DNA of 64,000 nt from Bin5 sp965261695 (GCA_965261695.1 OZ253474.1:2914001-2978000); one strand, 5' to 3'; shown: positions 16,576 through 26,555, counted from the stretch's first letter. Notes: generated by a model not told the origin, from the letters alone. A program made the numbers and translations.

Positions 16576-17565
16576 ATGAGAATCTGGCGCGGTGATCTGC
16601 GATCTCTCCGGTTTTCCGGCCCTACCTTTGTGACGATTGGGAACTTCGACGGTGTTCATCTGGGGCATCAGGCGCTCTTGCGCGTCTTGCAGGCGCAAGC
16701 AGCGGCCCGTTCGCCTGCGGCCAAGACAGCCCTGCTCACGTTCGACCCCCACCCGATGGCCGTGCTCCGACCGGACCTTCCCTTGCGCCTGTTGACGACA
16801 CCGCAGGAGCGTCTGCGCCTGATCGAAGCGTGCGGCTATGATCTGGGGATCATTCAGCCGTTTGACATGGAATTCGCCAGCCTGACTCCTGATCAGTATA
16901 TGGCAGTTCTTGTGGAGCGTTTGGGGCTTGCCCGGCTGGTGGTAGGGCCGGATTTTGCGCTGGGGCGGGGGCGCAGCGGCAATGTCGACGTTCTGCGGGC
17001 GCTGGGGACGCGGCTCGGTTATGATGTATTGGTGATCGAACCGATCGCGTGCGCGGGCGCTGAGATACACAGTCACCAGATTCGTCAATCTCTGTTGACC
17101 GGCGCTGTGACGGAAGCGGCACAGATGCTGGGCCGGCTCTACTCGATCGAAGGCATCGTCGAAGAGGGGGCGCGTCGGGGGCGCACAATTGGCGTGCCCA
17201 CCGCCAACCTCCGGCCCATGCCACAGCGTCTGATCCCCGCCAATGGCGTCTATGCGACATGGGCATATCTGCCGGACAGTTGTACGGCCAAGCCGCGCGC
17301 CAGCGTTACCAATATCGGCGTGCGGCCTACCGTGGATGGACGCCGGCGCGGCATCGAAACGCACCTGCTGGACTTTCCTGCAGCGGGCGAGTCTGGTGAA
17401 CTGTACGGGCAGCGGCTGACGATCTCCTTCGTTGCACGGCTGCGCGACGAGATACGTTTTGACTATCTGGAGGCGCTCGTCGCCCAGATCCAGCGGGATA
17501 TCTCCGACACGCGCCGCCTGTTGAGAGAGGAGTCGGCGTTTTCCGATTCTACATCTTGGGGGTAG
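16576..17565 (+). CDS. ribF: Bifunctional riboflavin kinase / FAD synthetase
   Basis: A 329-aa enzyme that phosphorylates riboflavin to FMN and adenylates FMN to FAD. The N-terminal nucleotidyltransferase domain has GNFDGVHLGH (about residues 22-31) and FDPHPMAVL. The S-x-x-IRQSLLTG segment follows, and then the C-terminal riboflavin-kinase domain with GRTIGVPTANLRP and NGVYATWAYL. Its position directly after truB is conserved in many bacteria. The length is slightly above the usual 305-315 residues. Confidence 0.95.
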   Translation: MRIWRGDLRSLRFSGPTFVTIGNFDGVHLGHQALLRVLQAQAAARSPAAKTALLTFDPHPMAVLRPDLPLRLLTTPQERLRLIEACGYDLGIIQPFDMEFASLTPDQYMAVLVERLGLARLVVGPDFALGRGRSGNVDVLRALGTRLGYDVLVIEPIACAGAEIHSHQIRQSLLTGAVTEAAQMLGRLYSIEGIVEEGARRGRTIGVPTANLRPMPQRLIPANGVYATWAYLPDSCTAKPRASVTNIGVRPTVDGRRRGIETHLLDFPAAGESGELYGQRLTISFVARLRDEIRFDYLEALVAQIQRDISDTRRLLREESAFSDSTSWG

Positions 17566-17636
17566 GAATTCATCCCGGGCGCAGCAAAGCCGATGGTGGC
17601 GGCGCCCCAGTTGTATTGCGAACAGGTTCTCATTCG

Positions 17637-19802
17637 ATGAGTCATCGCCGCCATTCAAGCCGATTCCCCGCCATTTCACTGCTCGTCTGCGCAGTTCTGT
17701 TCCTGGGCGCGTGCGAGTTTCAACCGATCAGCCCCGACAGCCCTGAGCGCAAATGGCCGCAGCCGCCCGCTGCCCATCCTGATCCGATGGGAGGTGTGGC
17801 CGATATTGCATTGCTTAACGGCATGGAGGATGCCCTGGCCTGTCTTGCCGGGGGGCATCCGGTTTTTGCCGTAATGCAGAGCAACGCCAATGTGCGCAAT
17901 CAACCCCACCAGGAAGGCTGTCGCTTGGGACGCGCCCCCGCGGGCACTCTGGTGCGAGTTGAGGCGATCTTCGGCCAGGAGGAGGAGCATCCCTTTGTCG
18001 CCCTCGACCGTTCCATCCGTTGGATTCCAATCTCCACGCCGGGGTACGATGAGGAGATTCAACCGATCCTCGAAGAGAATTGCAGCGCCTGTCATAGCAG
18101 TGTTGTGAAGCAGGCGGAACTGCAAGTGACCGAGTATGACCCCCTGATGGCCGGTGGGCAGAGTGGACAGGTGGTGACCCCCGGCGATCCGGACGCGTCC
18201 AAATTCTGGCTGCAGATCCGTTCCGGCGCGATGCCGCTGGTAGGGGAGCTCAGCGACGACGACAAGGCGCTGATTTACGATTGGATTGTGGCTGGGGCGA
18301 CCAGGCAGGGCAGCCAACCGCCACCGGTGCATGGGATGTGGCTGCGGCTGGCTGGCGGCGATTTCACCTGGGCGCCGAATGAATGCGCCGAGAACGGCGG
18401 GACTGTGCCCTACATCAGCGCGCAACTCGCTCTGGCCGCAAGCTGTGCCGCCATGCCTGATGCTGAGCAGATCGCCGCCTATCTGCCGGAAGTGTCGACA
18501 ACGAATGCGGCTCCGACCCCGGCCCCAGACAATACAAGCAACGATACGAGTGACAGCGCGGGCGGCGATACGGGTGGCAGCGCAGGCGGCAATGCAGGCG
18601 AAAGTACGGAAGCCAGTGCAAGCCGCGTCGCAGGCGACAACGCTCCGAGGGGCAACGTTGCCGAAAGTGCAGGCATTCACGCCGCCCCCCTCAACCTGGG
18701 CGCGCCGTCTGAATCCGACCGGTGGTTAGTTCCCCAGGGCGGCTTCTGCGCCGAGCAAATTCTGGCCGTGGAGTTGCAAGACCGCCACAGCATCACTGCC
18801 CTGACCTTTGCTCCAGATGGCAGGCTGTTTATCGCGCTGGACACACCGGCCACCGGCGACTTCGATCCGGACATCCAGTTCGATCCCTTTCGTGCCAGTC
18901 GCTCAATCGTTATCTGGCATAGCGTTTCCAAAGACAGCTACTATGAGATCCTGCGCGACTCCAGCCGCATCACCGGTATGGCCTGGCATGAGGACGCGCT
19001 CTACCTGAATCGGGCCGGCGAAGTGGGACGCATTACCGATGGCGGCGTCTATGAACCACTGGCTGGCGGTTTCGCCGTCGCCGGTCACCTCTACCACGCC
19101 AACAATGGTCTCGTCATCAGCGACGGCTGGCTCTACATCTCTGCCGGCGGGGTGCGAGACGGCTATTCGGACGGCATCATCGTGCGCGATGACGCTGACC
19201 AACCGGCGGAGACGCTGGCCACGAATGTGGTCGCCGGCGGCAATCCGTTCGCAGCCCGGATTGTGCGCGCGCGGCTGGACCGGCTGCTGGCCGAGCGCAC
19301 GATCGGCGTCTTTCAGACAGCGGCGCGTGGTGTGCGCAACCCCTATGGCATCGCCGTGGACCCGCGCGGGCGCATCTGGTTTACCGACAATGGCGCAACC
19401 AACGTGCCCGGAGAGTTTAACGCCGGTGATGAGGTCGATCTGCTTGACCCGAGCGCCCTCTCCGCTGCCGCCATCGCCGGCGACGGCAATGCCACTCCAT
19501 ACTACGGCTTCCCAATGGCGCTGGGCGGAGTCAACAAAGATTGGTGGACCGCTCCGGTGCTGATCCTGCCCAACTCGACCGCGCCCACGGGTATCACATG
19601 GGCCTACGACACGATCTTCTTCGCTCTGTACGGGCGCGATCCGGGCCTGTATCGGCTGGCGAACGCCGGCGGCAGCATCATCGCCGAACGGATCATGCTC
19701 AACTGGCCGGTGCAGGCGGTCGCAACCGCGCCGGACGGGGCTGTCTGGATCGGCACCGGCTCAGGCGGGCTATATCGACTGGTGCCCGGCTGCGTCGGTT
19801 GA
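17637..19802 (+). CDS. Lipoprotein with SH3-like, c-type cytochrome and beta-propeller regions
   Basis: A 721-aa predicted exported lipoprotein starting at an internal ATG (MSHRRHSS), because the hydrophobic core and lipobox (LFLGAC, Cys at about residue 26) follow it directly. About residues 70-130 resemble a bacterial SH3 domain (SNANVRNQP). About 140-245 carry one haem-binding CSACH motif with a downstream Met, in a context like Planctomycete-type cytochrome domains. A Ser/Gly/Asp-rich linker follows (about 300-355). The C-terminal half is a six-bladed-propeller type domain like glucose/sorbosone dehydrogenases (TALTFAPDGRLFIA, GVRNPYGIAVDPRGRIWFTD). An extracytoplasmic electron-transfer or sugar-oxidising role is inferred. 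Substrate and redox partner are unknown. Confidence 0.75.
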   Translation: MSHRRHSSRFPAISLLVCAVLFLGACEFQPISPDSPERKWPQPPAAHPDPMGGVADIALLNGMEDALACLAGGHPVFAVMQSNANVRNQPHQEGCRLGRAPAGTLVRVEAIFGQEEEHPFVALDRSIRWIPISTPGYDEEIQPILEENCSACHSSVVKQAELQVTEYDPLMAGGQSGQVVTPGDPDASKFWLQIRSGAMPLVGELSDDDKALIYDWIVAGATRQGSQPPPVHGMWLRLAGGDFTWAPNECAENGGTVPYISAQLALAASCAAMPDAEQIAAYLPEVSTTNAAPTPAPDNTSNDTSDSAGGDTGGSAGGNAGESTEASASRVAGDNAPRGNVAESAGIHAAPLNLGAPSESDRWLVPQGGFCAEQILAVELQDRHSITALTFAPDGRLFIALDTPATGDFDPDIQFDPFRASRSIVIWHSVSKDSYYEILRDSSRITGMAWHEDALYLNRAGEVGRITDGGVYEPLAGGFAVAGHLYHANNGLVISDGWLYISAGGVRDGYSDGIIVRDDADQPAETLATNVVAGGNPFAARIVRARLDRLLAERTIGVFQTAARGVRNPYGIAVDPRGRIWFTDNGATNVPGEFNAGDEVDLLDPSALSAAAIAGDGNATPYYGFPMALGGVNKDWWTAPVLILPNSTAPTGITWAYDTIFFALYGRDPGLYRLANAGGSIIAERIMLNWPVQAVATAPDGAVWIGTGSGGLYRLVPGCVG

Positions 19803-19812
19803 GGAGAGCTGC

Positions 19813-21060
19813 TTGCGCTTCCTATGTGTATCCGCTCAACTGGCGGGCCACCTGGACTGGGGCGGCTATCTGGCGACGGCTGTGGAACTGATGCAGGCGG
19901 GGCATGATGTCCTGTGGGCCACCGGACGCGAACTGCAAGACGAACTGGTTGCGCAGGGCGTTCCCATCCACATCATGCAGGAGACCGGTTGGCGCTGGCC
20001 GCCGCCTCCTCACATACAGAAGGGCGCGGCCTCGGAGGACGAGTTCCAGCGCTTGCGCATGGTCCGCTCGCTGGATCAGTGGTTGGACGTGGCGCGGGTG
20101 CGGGCGGCGACGTTGGAGCTTGTCGAGGCGGCCAGGCGCTTTCGCCCGCATCTGATCGTCAGCGAGATGTTCACCGCCGCGGCCGGCATTGCCGCCGAGC
20201 TTCTGGGCGTGCCGTTCGCCGTCGCCGGTTGGCCGGCTGTGCAGCCGGAACCGCCGGGATCGAGAGGGGGCGCGCCCGGCTCTGTCGGCGAACTGGCCCG
20301 GGAGCGGGTGGACGCGCTGCTGGGCGATTTCGGTGTGACCGGCGTCAATTGGGCGCTGGATGGTCCGGCCGCGCTGCGTTCCCCCTTATTGCACCTGACC
20401 TATTGGAGTCCCCGTTGGTACGCCGGAGCGCGGCTGCTGCCACAAACGCGCATGGTCGGCGGGGTCGCCGCGCCTCCCCGGCCGCGCCAATCCCCCTGGC
20501 TTGAGCGGCTCCCGAAGGACTGTCCATGGATCTTCATCACTCTCGGGACCGCCTTCACCAGAGACATCAATTTTTTCGTCATCGCGGCCCATGCGGCTGC
20601 GCAGGCGGGAGGCGTGCCGATTCTGGCGGTCGGCAATGGCTTTGCCCCCGATGCAGAGGTCGGCTGGACTGCACGCGAGATGGCGGCCTTGCGCAGCAGG
20701 CTGCCGCAGCATTCGGCGCTGGTGGAGCGGGTCCGGTTTGCGGAGGTGCTGCCTTACACCGCTGCGGCGATCCATCATGGCGGCGCCGGCACGACCCACG
20801 CCCTGGTTACGCACGGGGTTCCGCAGATCGTCGTGCCCAAGGCTGCGGACCAGACGCGGCAGGCCAGCGGGGTCGTGCGCAGCGGCGTCGGTTATCATAT
20901 CCCGCCCAAGCAGATGACGGTCCCGCTGGCAACGGAAGCTCTGCAAAAGATATTGCCGGACAACGCCCCCGCCCGCCGGAACGCCGTCAGCCTGCGGGAG
21001 GAGTTCGCGTCTCTGGAAGGGATACCCAAAGCCGCGCAGATATTGATTGCCTCCGTGTGA
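19813..21060 (+). CDS. GT1-family glycosyltransferase (UGT/macrolide-type)
   Basis: A 415-aa soluble GT-B glycosyltransferase expected to move a sugar from an NDP-sugar to a small acceptor or lipid. The N-terminal acceptor domain begins RFLCVSAQLAGHLDWGGYLA. The C-terminal donor domain has the family signature HHGGAGTTHALVTHGVPQ near residues 317-334, followed by D-Q-T-R-Q. The TTG start is preceded by GAGGAG (19801-19806). It starts 10 bases after the lipoprotein gene and is probably co-transcribed. The acceptor cannot be told from sequence. Confidence 0.85.
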   Translation: MRFLCVSAQLAGHLDWGGYLATAVELMQAGHDVLWATGRELQDELVAQGVPIHIMQETGWRWPPPPHIQKGAASEDEFQRLRMVRSLDQWLDVARVRAATLELVEAARRFRPHLIVSEMFTAAAGIAAELLGVPFAVAGWPAVQPEPPGSRGGAPGSVGELARERVDALLGDFGVTGVNWALDGPAALRSPLLHLTYWSPRWYAGARLLPQTRMVGGVAAPPRPRQSPWLERLPKDCPWIFITLGTAFTRDINFFVIAAHAAAQAGGVPILAVGNGFAPDAEVGWTAREMAALRSRLPQHSALVERVRFAEVLPYTAAAIHHGGAGTTHALVTHGVPQIVVPKAADQTRQASGVVRSGVGYHIPPKQMTVPLATEALQKILPDNAPARRNAVSLREEFASLEGIPKAAQILIASV

Positions 21061-21082
21061 TGTGCCCTGTATTCAACCGATT

Positions 21083-23794
21083 TCACGCATAAAGTATTTT
21101 GCTCGCCCCGTCTCTCTTCTCCACGCGAATCAGTTTCTCCGTGGCCTGTTCAAACGAGTCGTCATGGCTGATGATGAAGAGTTGCTGAAGGCCGCGCACG
21201 CCCACGATCTGGCGGGCCAACGCGTCGCGGCGGGCATCGTCCAGATTGGTGGTCGGCTCGTCGAAAAAAGCGACGGCAATATCGCTCATCTCCTGGAGCA
21301 TGGCCAATCGAACCGCCAGCGCCGCGCTCATCTGCTCGCCGCCGGACAGTTGGGTGAAAGCCCGCTTGCGGCCATCCACCTCCAGGATGATCGCGTAGTC
21401 CTCATGCCACTGGAGTGTGTGCGTGTAGTCCTCCATAATCTGGCCGAACAACTGATTGGCCGCATGGCTGATCTGCTGGACCAGCGCTCTGGTCACGAAC
21501 GGGCCGGCCTCCTGCAGGACTAAACGCAGAAATCGCAAAAGCTCCTCTTGTTCCGTCAACCGTTCGTGCCGGGATTGGGCGGCGGCGAACCGCTGTTCCT
21601 GGGTCTTCAATTGGGCGATCTCCTCCTCCGCTCGAATCAGTCCTTCGCGCAAAAGGCCCAATTCGGTCTCCAGGCGCACGCTTAGGTCGCGGCTCTCGTT
21701 CACCCTGGCCACCGCCTCCTCGAAACGCTCTTCGTCGAACTCGCGCGTACTGTCTGCCAGCTGTGCCTGCCCGCTCTCGTAGCGTTCCTGCGCGGCCTGC
21801 AATGCCTTCTCGGCCTCGGCAACCTCCTGCCGGCGCAGAGGGAGGGCCTCGGCTGCGTCCTGATTGCGCCGGTAGAGATCGTCGGCCGCCTGGAACTTCT
21901 CCAGTTGGAAGTTGATGCGGGCTGACTCGGCTTCCACAGTTGCGAATGCTGCCATGCGCTCGTCGAGCGCGGCGAGCGCGCTCCGGTGCTGCTCGGCCTG
22001 CGCCCGCTGCTGCCGGAGCGCCTCTTCAACCCGCGTGCGTCCCCGCGCCTGCTGGAGCGCTACATCCCGCCGCCGCCGTGGATCGCCCAGCGCGTCCAGC
22101 ATTCGCTGCAGCTCCTTCACGCGCTGCGGCGCGTGCGCCAGCGCTTTGGCCGCGGCGCCGGTTGCCTTCAACTGGCCATGTAGTTCGGCCAACTCCTTTT
22201 CGGCTGTTTCGATCGCGTTCTGGCGGGGAAGAGCGCGCAAAGTCTGCTCCCGCTGGACGAGGGTCGAGCGGGCCTGTTCCCGTTCCGATTCTGCCTGGCT
22301 GATCGCCTCCGCAGCGTCCGCGGCATCCTTATTCAGTTCTTTCCATTGCGTGCGGAGGCGGTCGATAAGCTGCTGCCGATGCACTGCGGACAGAGGCTGT
22401 TCACAAATCGGACAGATTGCGGACGTCTCCGATGCCTTCAACCGCTGTCCCTGCTCCTCGATCGTTCCCTTTTGCGCGTGCAGTTGGTCTACCCTGGCCT
22501 GCGCCGCCGACATTGTCTTCTGCAGCGTTTCCACGCGCGCCTGTAATGGCCCCAGGGATGCTTCGATCTTTTGCGCCTGGGCCACGTCCGCGTGCAGACG
22601 CTCCAGCCGTTCGAGCGCCGCGTCCACGGCAGCCTGCTCCCGCTGCGCCCGGGCGTCGGCATCTTGCAGCCGGTCCGCCTGGCGTTGGGCAACGCGCAGG
22701 TCAGCCTCCAGCTTTTTCTGCTCATCCGCCGCGTCCGCCAGCTCCGCAGCTGTCTGCTCCGCCTCTGCGATGTCAGCTAGGGCGCGCCTATGGGCATCCT
22801 CCTGCGTTTCGGCCTGGGTCAGGCGCGTCTGGACGACGATTCGCTCATCCTGCAACTGCTGACGTTGCGCCATCCGTTCGTTCACGGCGCGTTGGTCCCG
22901 CTGCGCGGCGCGGTAGGCTTCATGGCCGACCCGGTTGGCATCCGTGGTCGCAACGGCCTCCTCGCTTTCCGTCAGCCGTTGCCGGGCCGCGGCCAGGGTC
23001 CGCTCCTGTTCGGCGACCGCCTGCTTCTGTATCCGCGCCAAGTTTTGCAGGTCAAGCAGCCGTTCCCGTTTCGCCGCCATCACCTCTCGGTCGGCTTCGG
23101 CTGTGGCCAACTCGGTCTGCGCGGCGCGCAGTTCGGTCTCTGTGTTGGTGATGCGGCCGCTCAGATCGCTGGCTTCGGCCATTACGGTTGGCAGTCGGGT
23201 CAGTTTCTCTTCAAGTCTGCTGATTTCGAGCGCCTGTTCATTCTTGCGCTGTTTGAGCAAGTTGAGCGGCTCAAGTAGCCTCTCGAACGCCAGACGGTAT
23301 TCAGCGACCTTGAGGAGCGGCTCGAAGACGGCTTTGCGGGCCCTGGGCGGCATCAGAAAGGAGGCGGTGAAGTTGCCCTGGGGCACGCCCACCGCGTTGC
23401 TGAACAGGTCTGCCGGATCGGTCTCCGCATTGATGCCGAGATGCTCACGCAAAAACTGGATGACGTCGGCTCTGCCCTCGTAGAGTTTCATAGAGAGTTC
23501 AGGGTCAAAGACCGTGTAGTCGTTGCTACCGCCGCAGCGCCGTATCACCTGATAGACGCGTTCGTCATGGTCGCTGAGAAAGTCGACCGTCACGCGCGCC
23601 GACCTCTGACCTTCGCGCACGAAATCGGCACGGTTATAGGGCAGGTGATCGAAGAGCGCAAAGCCGATCGCTTCGAGGATCGTCGTCTTGCCCGATCCGT
23701 TGTGGCCAACGATTGCGTTCGTGCCGGGGCTGAATTCGACCGTTCCCTGCGCGAAGCTCTTGACGTTTTCCAGGGTCAGCGAGTGGATCAACAT
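21083..23794 (-). CDS. sbcC: SbcC/Rad50-type SMC-like ATPase
   Basis: A 903-aa ATPase subunit of the SbcCD (Rad50-Mre11) DNA-end processing nuclease, which opens hairpins and processes blocked double-strand ends. The Walker A motif GHNGSGKTT is near residue 30, followed by long coiled coils. The zinc hook CPICEQPL lies near the middle (about residue 460). The C-terminal part carries the ABC signature LSGGEQMSAALAVRLA and the Walker B AFFDEPTTNLD. The ATG at 23794 is chosen because the protein begins MLIHSLTLENVKSF, the usual Rad50 start; an upstream extension lies inside sbcD. It overlaps the sbcD stop by seven bases. The partner nuclease gene is frameshifted. Confidence 0.93.
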   Translation of the reverse strand: MLIHSLTLENVKSFAQGTVEFSPGTNAIVGHNGSGKTTILEAIGFALFDHLPYNRADFVREGQRSARVTVDFLSDHDERVYQVIRRCGGSNDYTVFDPELSMKLYEGRADVIQFLREHLGINAETDPADLFSNAVGVPQGNFTASFLMPPRARKAVFEPLLKVAEYRLAFERLLEPLNLLKQRKNEQALEISRLEEKLTRLPTVMAEASDLSGRITNTETELRAAQTELATAEADREVMAAKRERLLDLQNLARIQKQAVAEQERTLAAARQRLTESEEAVATTDANRVGHEAYRAAQRDQRAVNERMAQRQQLQDERIVVQTRLTQAETQEDAHRRALADIAEAEQTAAELADAADEQKKLEADLRVAQRQADRLQDADARAQREQAAVDAALERLERLHADVAQAQKIEASLGPLQARVETLQKTMSAAQARVDQLHAQKGTIEEQGQRLKASETSAICPICEQPLSAVHRQQLIDRLRTQWKELNKDAADAAEAISQAESEREQARSTLVQREQTLRALPRQNAIETAEKELAELHGQLKATGAAAKALAHAPQRVKELQRMLDALGDPRRRRDVALQQARGRTRVEEALRQQRAQAEQHRSALAALDERMAAFATVEAESARINFQLEKFQAADDLYRRNQDAAEALPLRRQEVAEAEKALQAAQERYESGQAQLADSTREFDEERFEEAVARVNESRDLSVRLETELGLLREGLIRAEEEIAQLKTQEQRFAAAQSRHERLTEQEELLRFLRLVLQEAGPFVTRALVQQISHAANQLFGQIMEDYTHTLQWHEDYAIILEVDGRKRAFTQLSGGEQMSAALAVRLAMLQEMSDIAVAFFDEPTTNLDDARRDALARQIVGVRGLQQLFIISHDDSFEQATEKLIRVEKRDGASKILYA

Positions 23795-25054
23795 TGCGTC
23801 TCTTCTCCCTGCGAAACTCGCTCCTCGCCGCTCGCCAATTCCTCCAATATCGCATCGGCAGATGCGCCGCCGACGGCCAACTGTTTGATGGCGAGTGCCA
23901 GCTCGGTCCACGCCCCGCTGTATTCGCGGAATCGGTTGTCTCGTTCGAGCAGACCGGCGATGATCTGCCTTTCCAGCGCCGGCCGGCTTAGTTGCTGATC
24001 GTCCCCGACCGCGAACTCCGCCGCGCGCGTGTCATTGCGCACGAAGCTGATCAGCGGCTGATAGAGCTTGTCAACCATCTGCTTGAACGGCTCCAATTCG
24101 AGCGCGCTGCGGTCGAAGGGGAGTACGCCGGAAAGCCGCAGTTCGACGACCGGCTCTTTCCCCCTGAAACGACGGTGCTGGCGCTCAACATGGCGTCGGC
24201 ATTGTTCGAACAGTTCGCCCGGTGTCTCGCAGGCGTCGACCTTGAAGAAGAGGCGTTCAAACGGACGCCGGAAGTTGGCGTGCAGGACAGGGCTGTGCTT
24301 CGGTTCCGCCTTCGTGTCCACCTCCACGAGATAGTAGCCCCGTTGCGGCCATTCCGCCTCGGTCATGGAGTTGGTTTCCGGGATTGTAGATCCAGTTATC
24401 GAACTCGTACGGTTTGTGGACGTGGCCCAGCGCCAGATAGTCCACCTGGGGGCGCAGGGGGGCCAGTTCGCGGTGGCTGAGGCCGCCGGCATCGTCGGCG
24501 AGAACACCCTCGACGCCGGTGTGCGCCATGAAGATTGTGTACTCGACCCTCTGTTTGTCGGTTGCCGCCAGCGCGTCGGCCACCCGCTTCACGATATGAG
24601 CCGTAGAGTTGCCGTAGTAGCGCATGCCGTAGACGCGCAAGCCGGGGAGCGGCTCTACATAGGCGCCGCGGTGTTTCTCGCAGGGTGGGAGCGTTACGCG
24701 CTCGCCGTCCAACTTCGGGCTGAGCAACGTCAGCAAACCCCGCTCGGCCAGAAAGCGCACCCAGCTGATGCTGTCGCGGTAGTAGATCAGTTCATGGTTG
24801 CCCTCAACCGCCAGGCAGGGGATACCGGCCTCTCGCAGCCGTTCCAGCCCGGTGATGGCATGGGCGAGCGTGAGAGGATCGATGGCGCGCTTTTCAAAGA
24901 GATCACCGGCCAGCAGGACGAAATCGACTTTGCGGTCGATGGCCGACTGAATGATGTTGAGATAAGCATGGGTGAAGTCGTTCTGCCGCTCTCGGCTGTT
25001 GTACTGGCGATAGCCGAGGTGACAGTCGGCCATGTGGAGAAAGGTCGCGCGCAT
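23788..25054 (-). pseudogene. sbcD: SbcD/Mre11-type exonuclease, frameshifted
   Basis: Two frames together encode a full SbcD-like nuclease. The first (from 25054, MRATFLHMADCHLGY) carries the metallophosphoesterase motifs ADCHLG, AGDLFE, GNHE, HTGVEG and GHVHKP, and reads through FDNWIYNPG at about 24385. It then continues out of frame. The rest (ETNSMTEAEWPQRGYYLVEV to the C-terminus, stop at 23788) lies in another frame. The break is at AATCCCGGAAACC (about 24376-24390), exactly where homologues read NPG followed by E-x-N-S. The C-terminal capping domain therefore falls out of frame. This is either a real mutation or a sequencing/assembly error. The intact, overlapping sbcC suggests checking for error first. 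The first start could also be a TTG at 25066. Confidence 0.85.
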
Positions 25055-25125
25055 GGGGTTCCCCAACGATTGTGTGATGAGGAGGTGGGCTATGGTTCAC
25101 TGCGCGGCCGGCGTCGTCAAATGTG

Positions 25126-25509
25126 TCAGTCTTTGTCGTCGCTCTTTTTGGAGATGAACAGACTGAGGAGAAAGCTGACGATGCTGATGACGATTGCGCC
25201 CCTGAAGGCGGGGCCAAAGCCATCTACTCGAAAGCCGACGTTGAACAGTCCGGCTAGCCAGCCGGTCAGGAGCAGCATCAGCGCGTTGACGACAAAGGTG
25301 AACAGGCCGAGCGTGACGACATAGGCCGGGCAGGTGGCCACCTTGACGACCGGTTTGATGACGGCGTTGACAACGCCAAAGATCAGAGCAACCGCCAGCA
25401 GGCTGACGACATCCACCTGTCCGTTTCCGAAGAACCGAATGCCGTCGATCAAATTTGCCGCCGCGTACAGGGCGATGGCGTTCCCGACCAGCCGTAGAAA
25501 AAGCGTCAT
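25126..25509 (-). CDS. Phage-holin-family-IV-like small membrane protein
   Basis: A 127-aa integral membrane protein of the PF04020 type (four transmembrane segments, named for a mycobacteriophage holin but widespread in chromosomes). Hydrophobic segments include LFLRLVGNAIALYAAANLI, VSLLAVALIFGVVNAVIKP, YVVTLGLFTFVVNALMLLL and AIVISIVSFLLSLFIS, followed by a charged KKSDDKD tail. The NAVIKPVV stretch is characteristic. It starts 6 bases after the GNAT gene. The function is unknown; its chromosomal context gives no sign of phage. Confidence 0.85.
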   Translation of the reverse strand: MTLFLRLVGNAIALYAAANLIDGIRFFGNGQVDVVSLLAVALIFGVVNAVIKPVVKVATCPAYVVTLGLFTFVVNALMLLLTGWLAGLFNVGFRVDGFGPAFRGAIVISIVSFLLSLFISKKSDDKD

Positions 25510-25515
25510 TGTAGG

Positions 25516-26526
25516 TTACATGCGCAGACGCATCGTGTATAGGGTGCTGCGCACGGCGAAGCCGTGGTCCAACAGCGTCTGCGCGGCGATTTCGTCCTGT
25601 GTGCTGACAGACGCCCGCAGCGGCCAGCGCGGCGACTCCTGCAATAGCGCCAGGGCGCCCAGGATCAAGGGCTGGGCATATCGTTCCTGGGCTTCGCGCC
25701 GCAGCCACAGCCGGATGTGGTGCTCTCCGCGCCAGCAGCGGGCGACGACCTGGATCGCGCCTTCAAAGCGGCTGTTGTGGTCGCGGATGGCATAACGGTA
25801 GATGCGCTGGCGCCCGACAAACCTGCTCAACAGTTCACCGATGCGCTTTTCCAGCGGGAGTCGAAAGTCGTCGCGCCGCACGGCCCGCCACCATTGGAGT
25901 TCGGCGCTGGGTCGGCTGGTGGCCAATTCATAGAGCAGATTGCTGTCGGATGGCGAAAACGGCTGTAGATTAGACAGCATTGGCCGTGTGATCGGCTTGG
26001 GCACGCCCGGCGCGTACAGTTCGGAGGTGCCGCCCATATTCTCAAAGCGCAGCCGTTCATAGAGGCCGCGGGCGATCTCGTTTTCCCCACGCACTTGCAA
26101 CACTGCCCAGGATCCGTCCATATCGCGGACATAATCCAGCGCATGCTCCATGAGCGCACGGCTGATGCCGCGCCCGCGCCAAGCCGGGGAGACGGCCACA
26201 TTGGCGATCTGCCAGCGCCCGCTGCCGCTCGATGCGCGCTGCACCGTCACATTGCCGACTACCCGGTTATTTTCCACCCAGACGAATCCGCTGAAAACAT
26301 TGTGGAATTCACCTGTGCTGCGGGAAAGGATGCGCACAAGGCCGCTCATATGGCCGAGAATCCGCAGTTCTCGCAGGGCGGCCTCGCCCTGTTCGTCCAG
26401 TTCGTCGGCGAAGGCGTCGGCAATCAATCTGGACACGGCGCGCAGATCCCGCCCGATGTCAAACGGGCGGATGCCATGTTGGGAGCCGGGAAGACGCCCG
26501 GTGGCGGAACGGGTTAAGGCAACCAT
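25516..26526 (-). CDS. GNAT-family N-acetyltransferase
   Basis: A 336-aa cytoplasmic protein with an N-terminal GNAT domain (about residues 20-165). The acetyl-CoA binding motif A is WQIANVAVSPAWRGRGISRA and motif B is ENEIARGLYERLRFENMG. The C-terminal half (about 180-336) resembles a second, degenerate GNAT-like fold. The substrate is unknown. It follows grpE by about 29 bases and precedes the membrane protein by 6, so it probably belongs to the heat-shock-controlled operon by position. Confidence 0.85.
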   Translation of the reverse strand: MVALTRSATGRLPGSQHGIRPFDIGRDLRAVSRLIADAFADELDEQGEAALRELRILGHMSGLVRILSRSTGEFHNVFSGFVWVENNRVVGNVTVQRASSGSGRWQIANVAVSPAWRGRGISRALMEHALDYVRDMDGSWAVLQVRGENEIARGLYERLRFENMGGTSELYAPGVPKPITRPMLSNLQPFSPSDSNLLYELATSRPSAELQWWRAVRRDDFRLPLEKRIGELLSRFVGRQRIYRYAIRDHNSRFEGAIQVVARCWRGEHHIRLWLRREAQERYAQPLILGALALLQESPRWPLRASVSTQDEIAAQTLLDHGFAVRSTLYTMRLRM

Positions 26527-26555
26527 TTAGCGGGGTTGGTAAAGTGTCCAGCTAT

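Noticed and set aside
25126..25509. Prophage, suggested by the holin-family protein
   Set aside because: The PF04020-type family is common in ordinary chromosomes and no phage structural, lysis or integrase genes are nearby.
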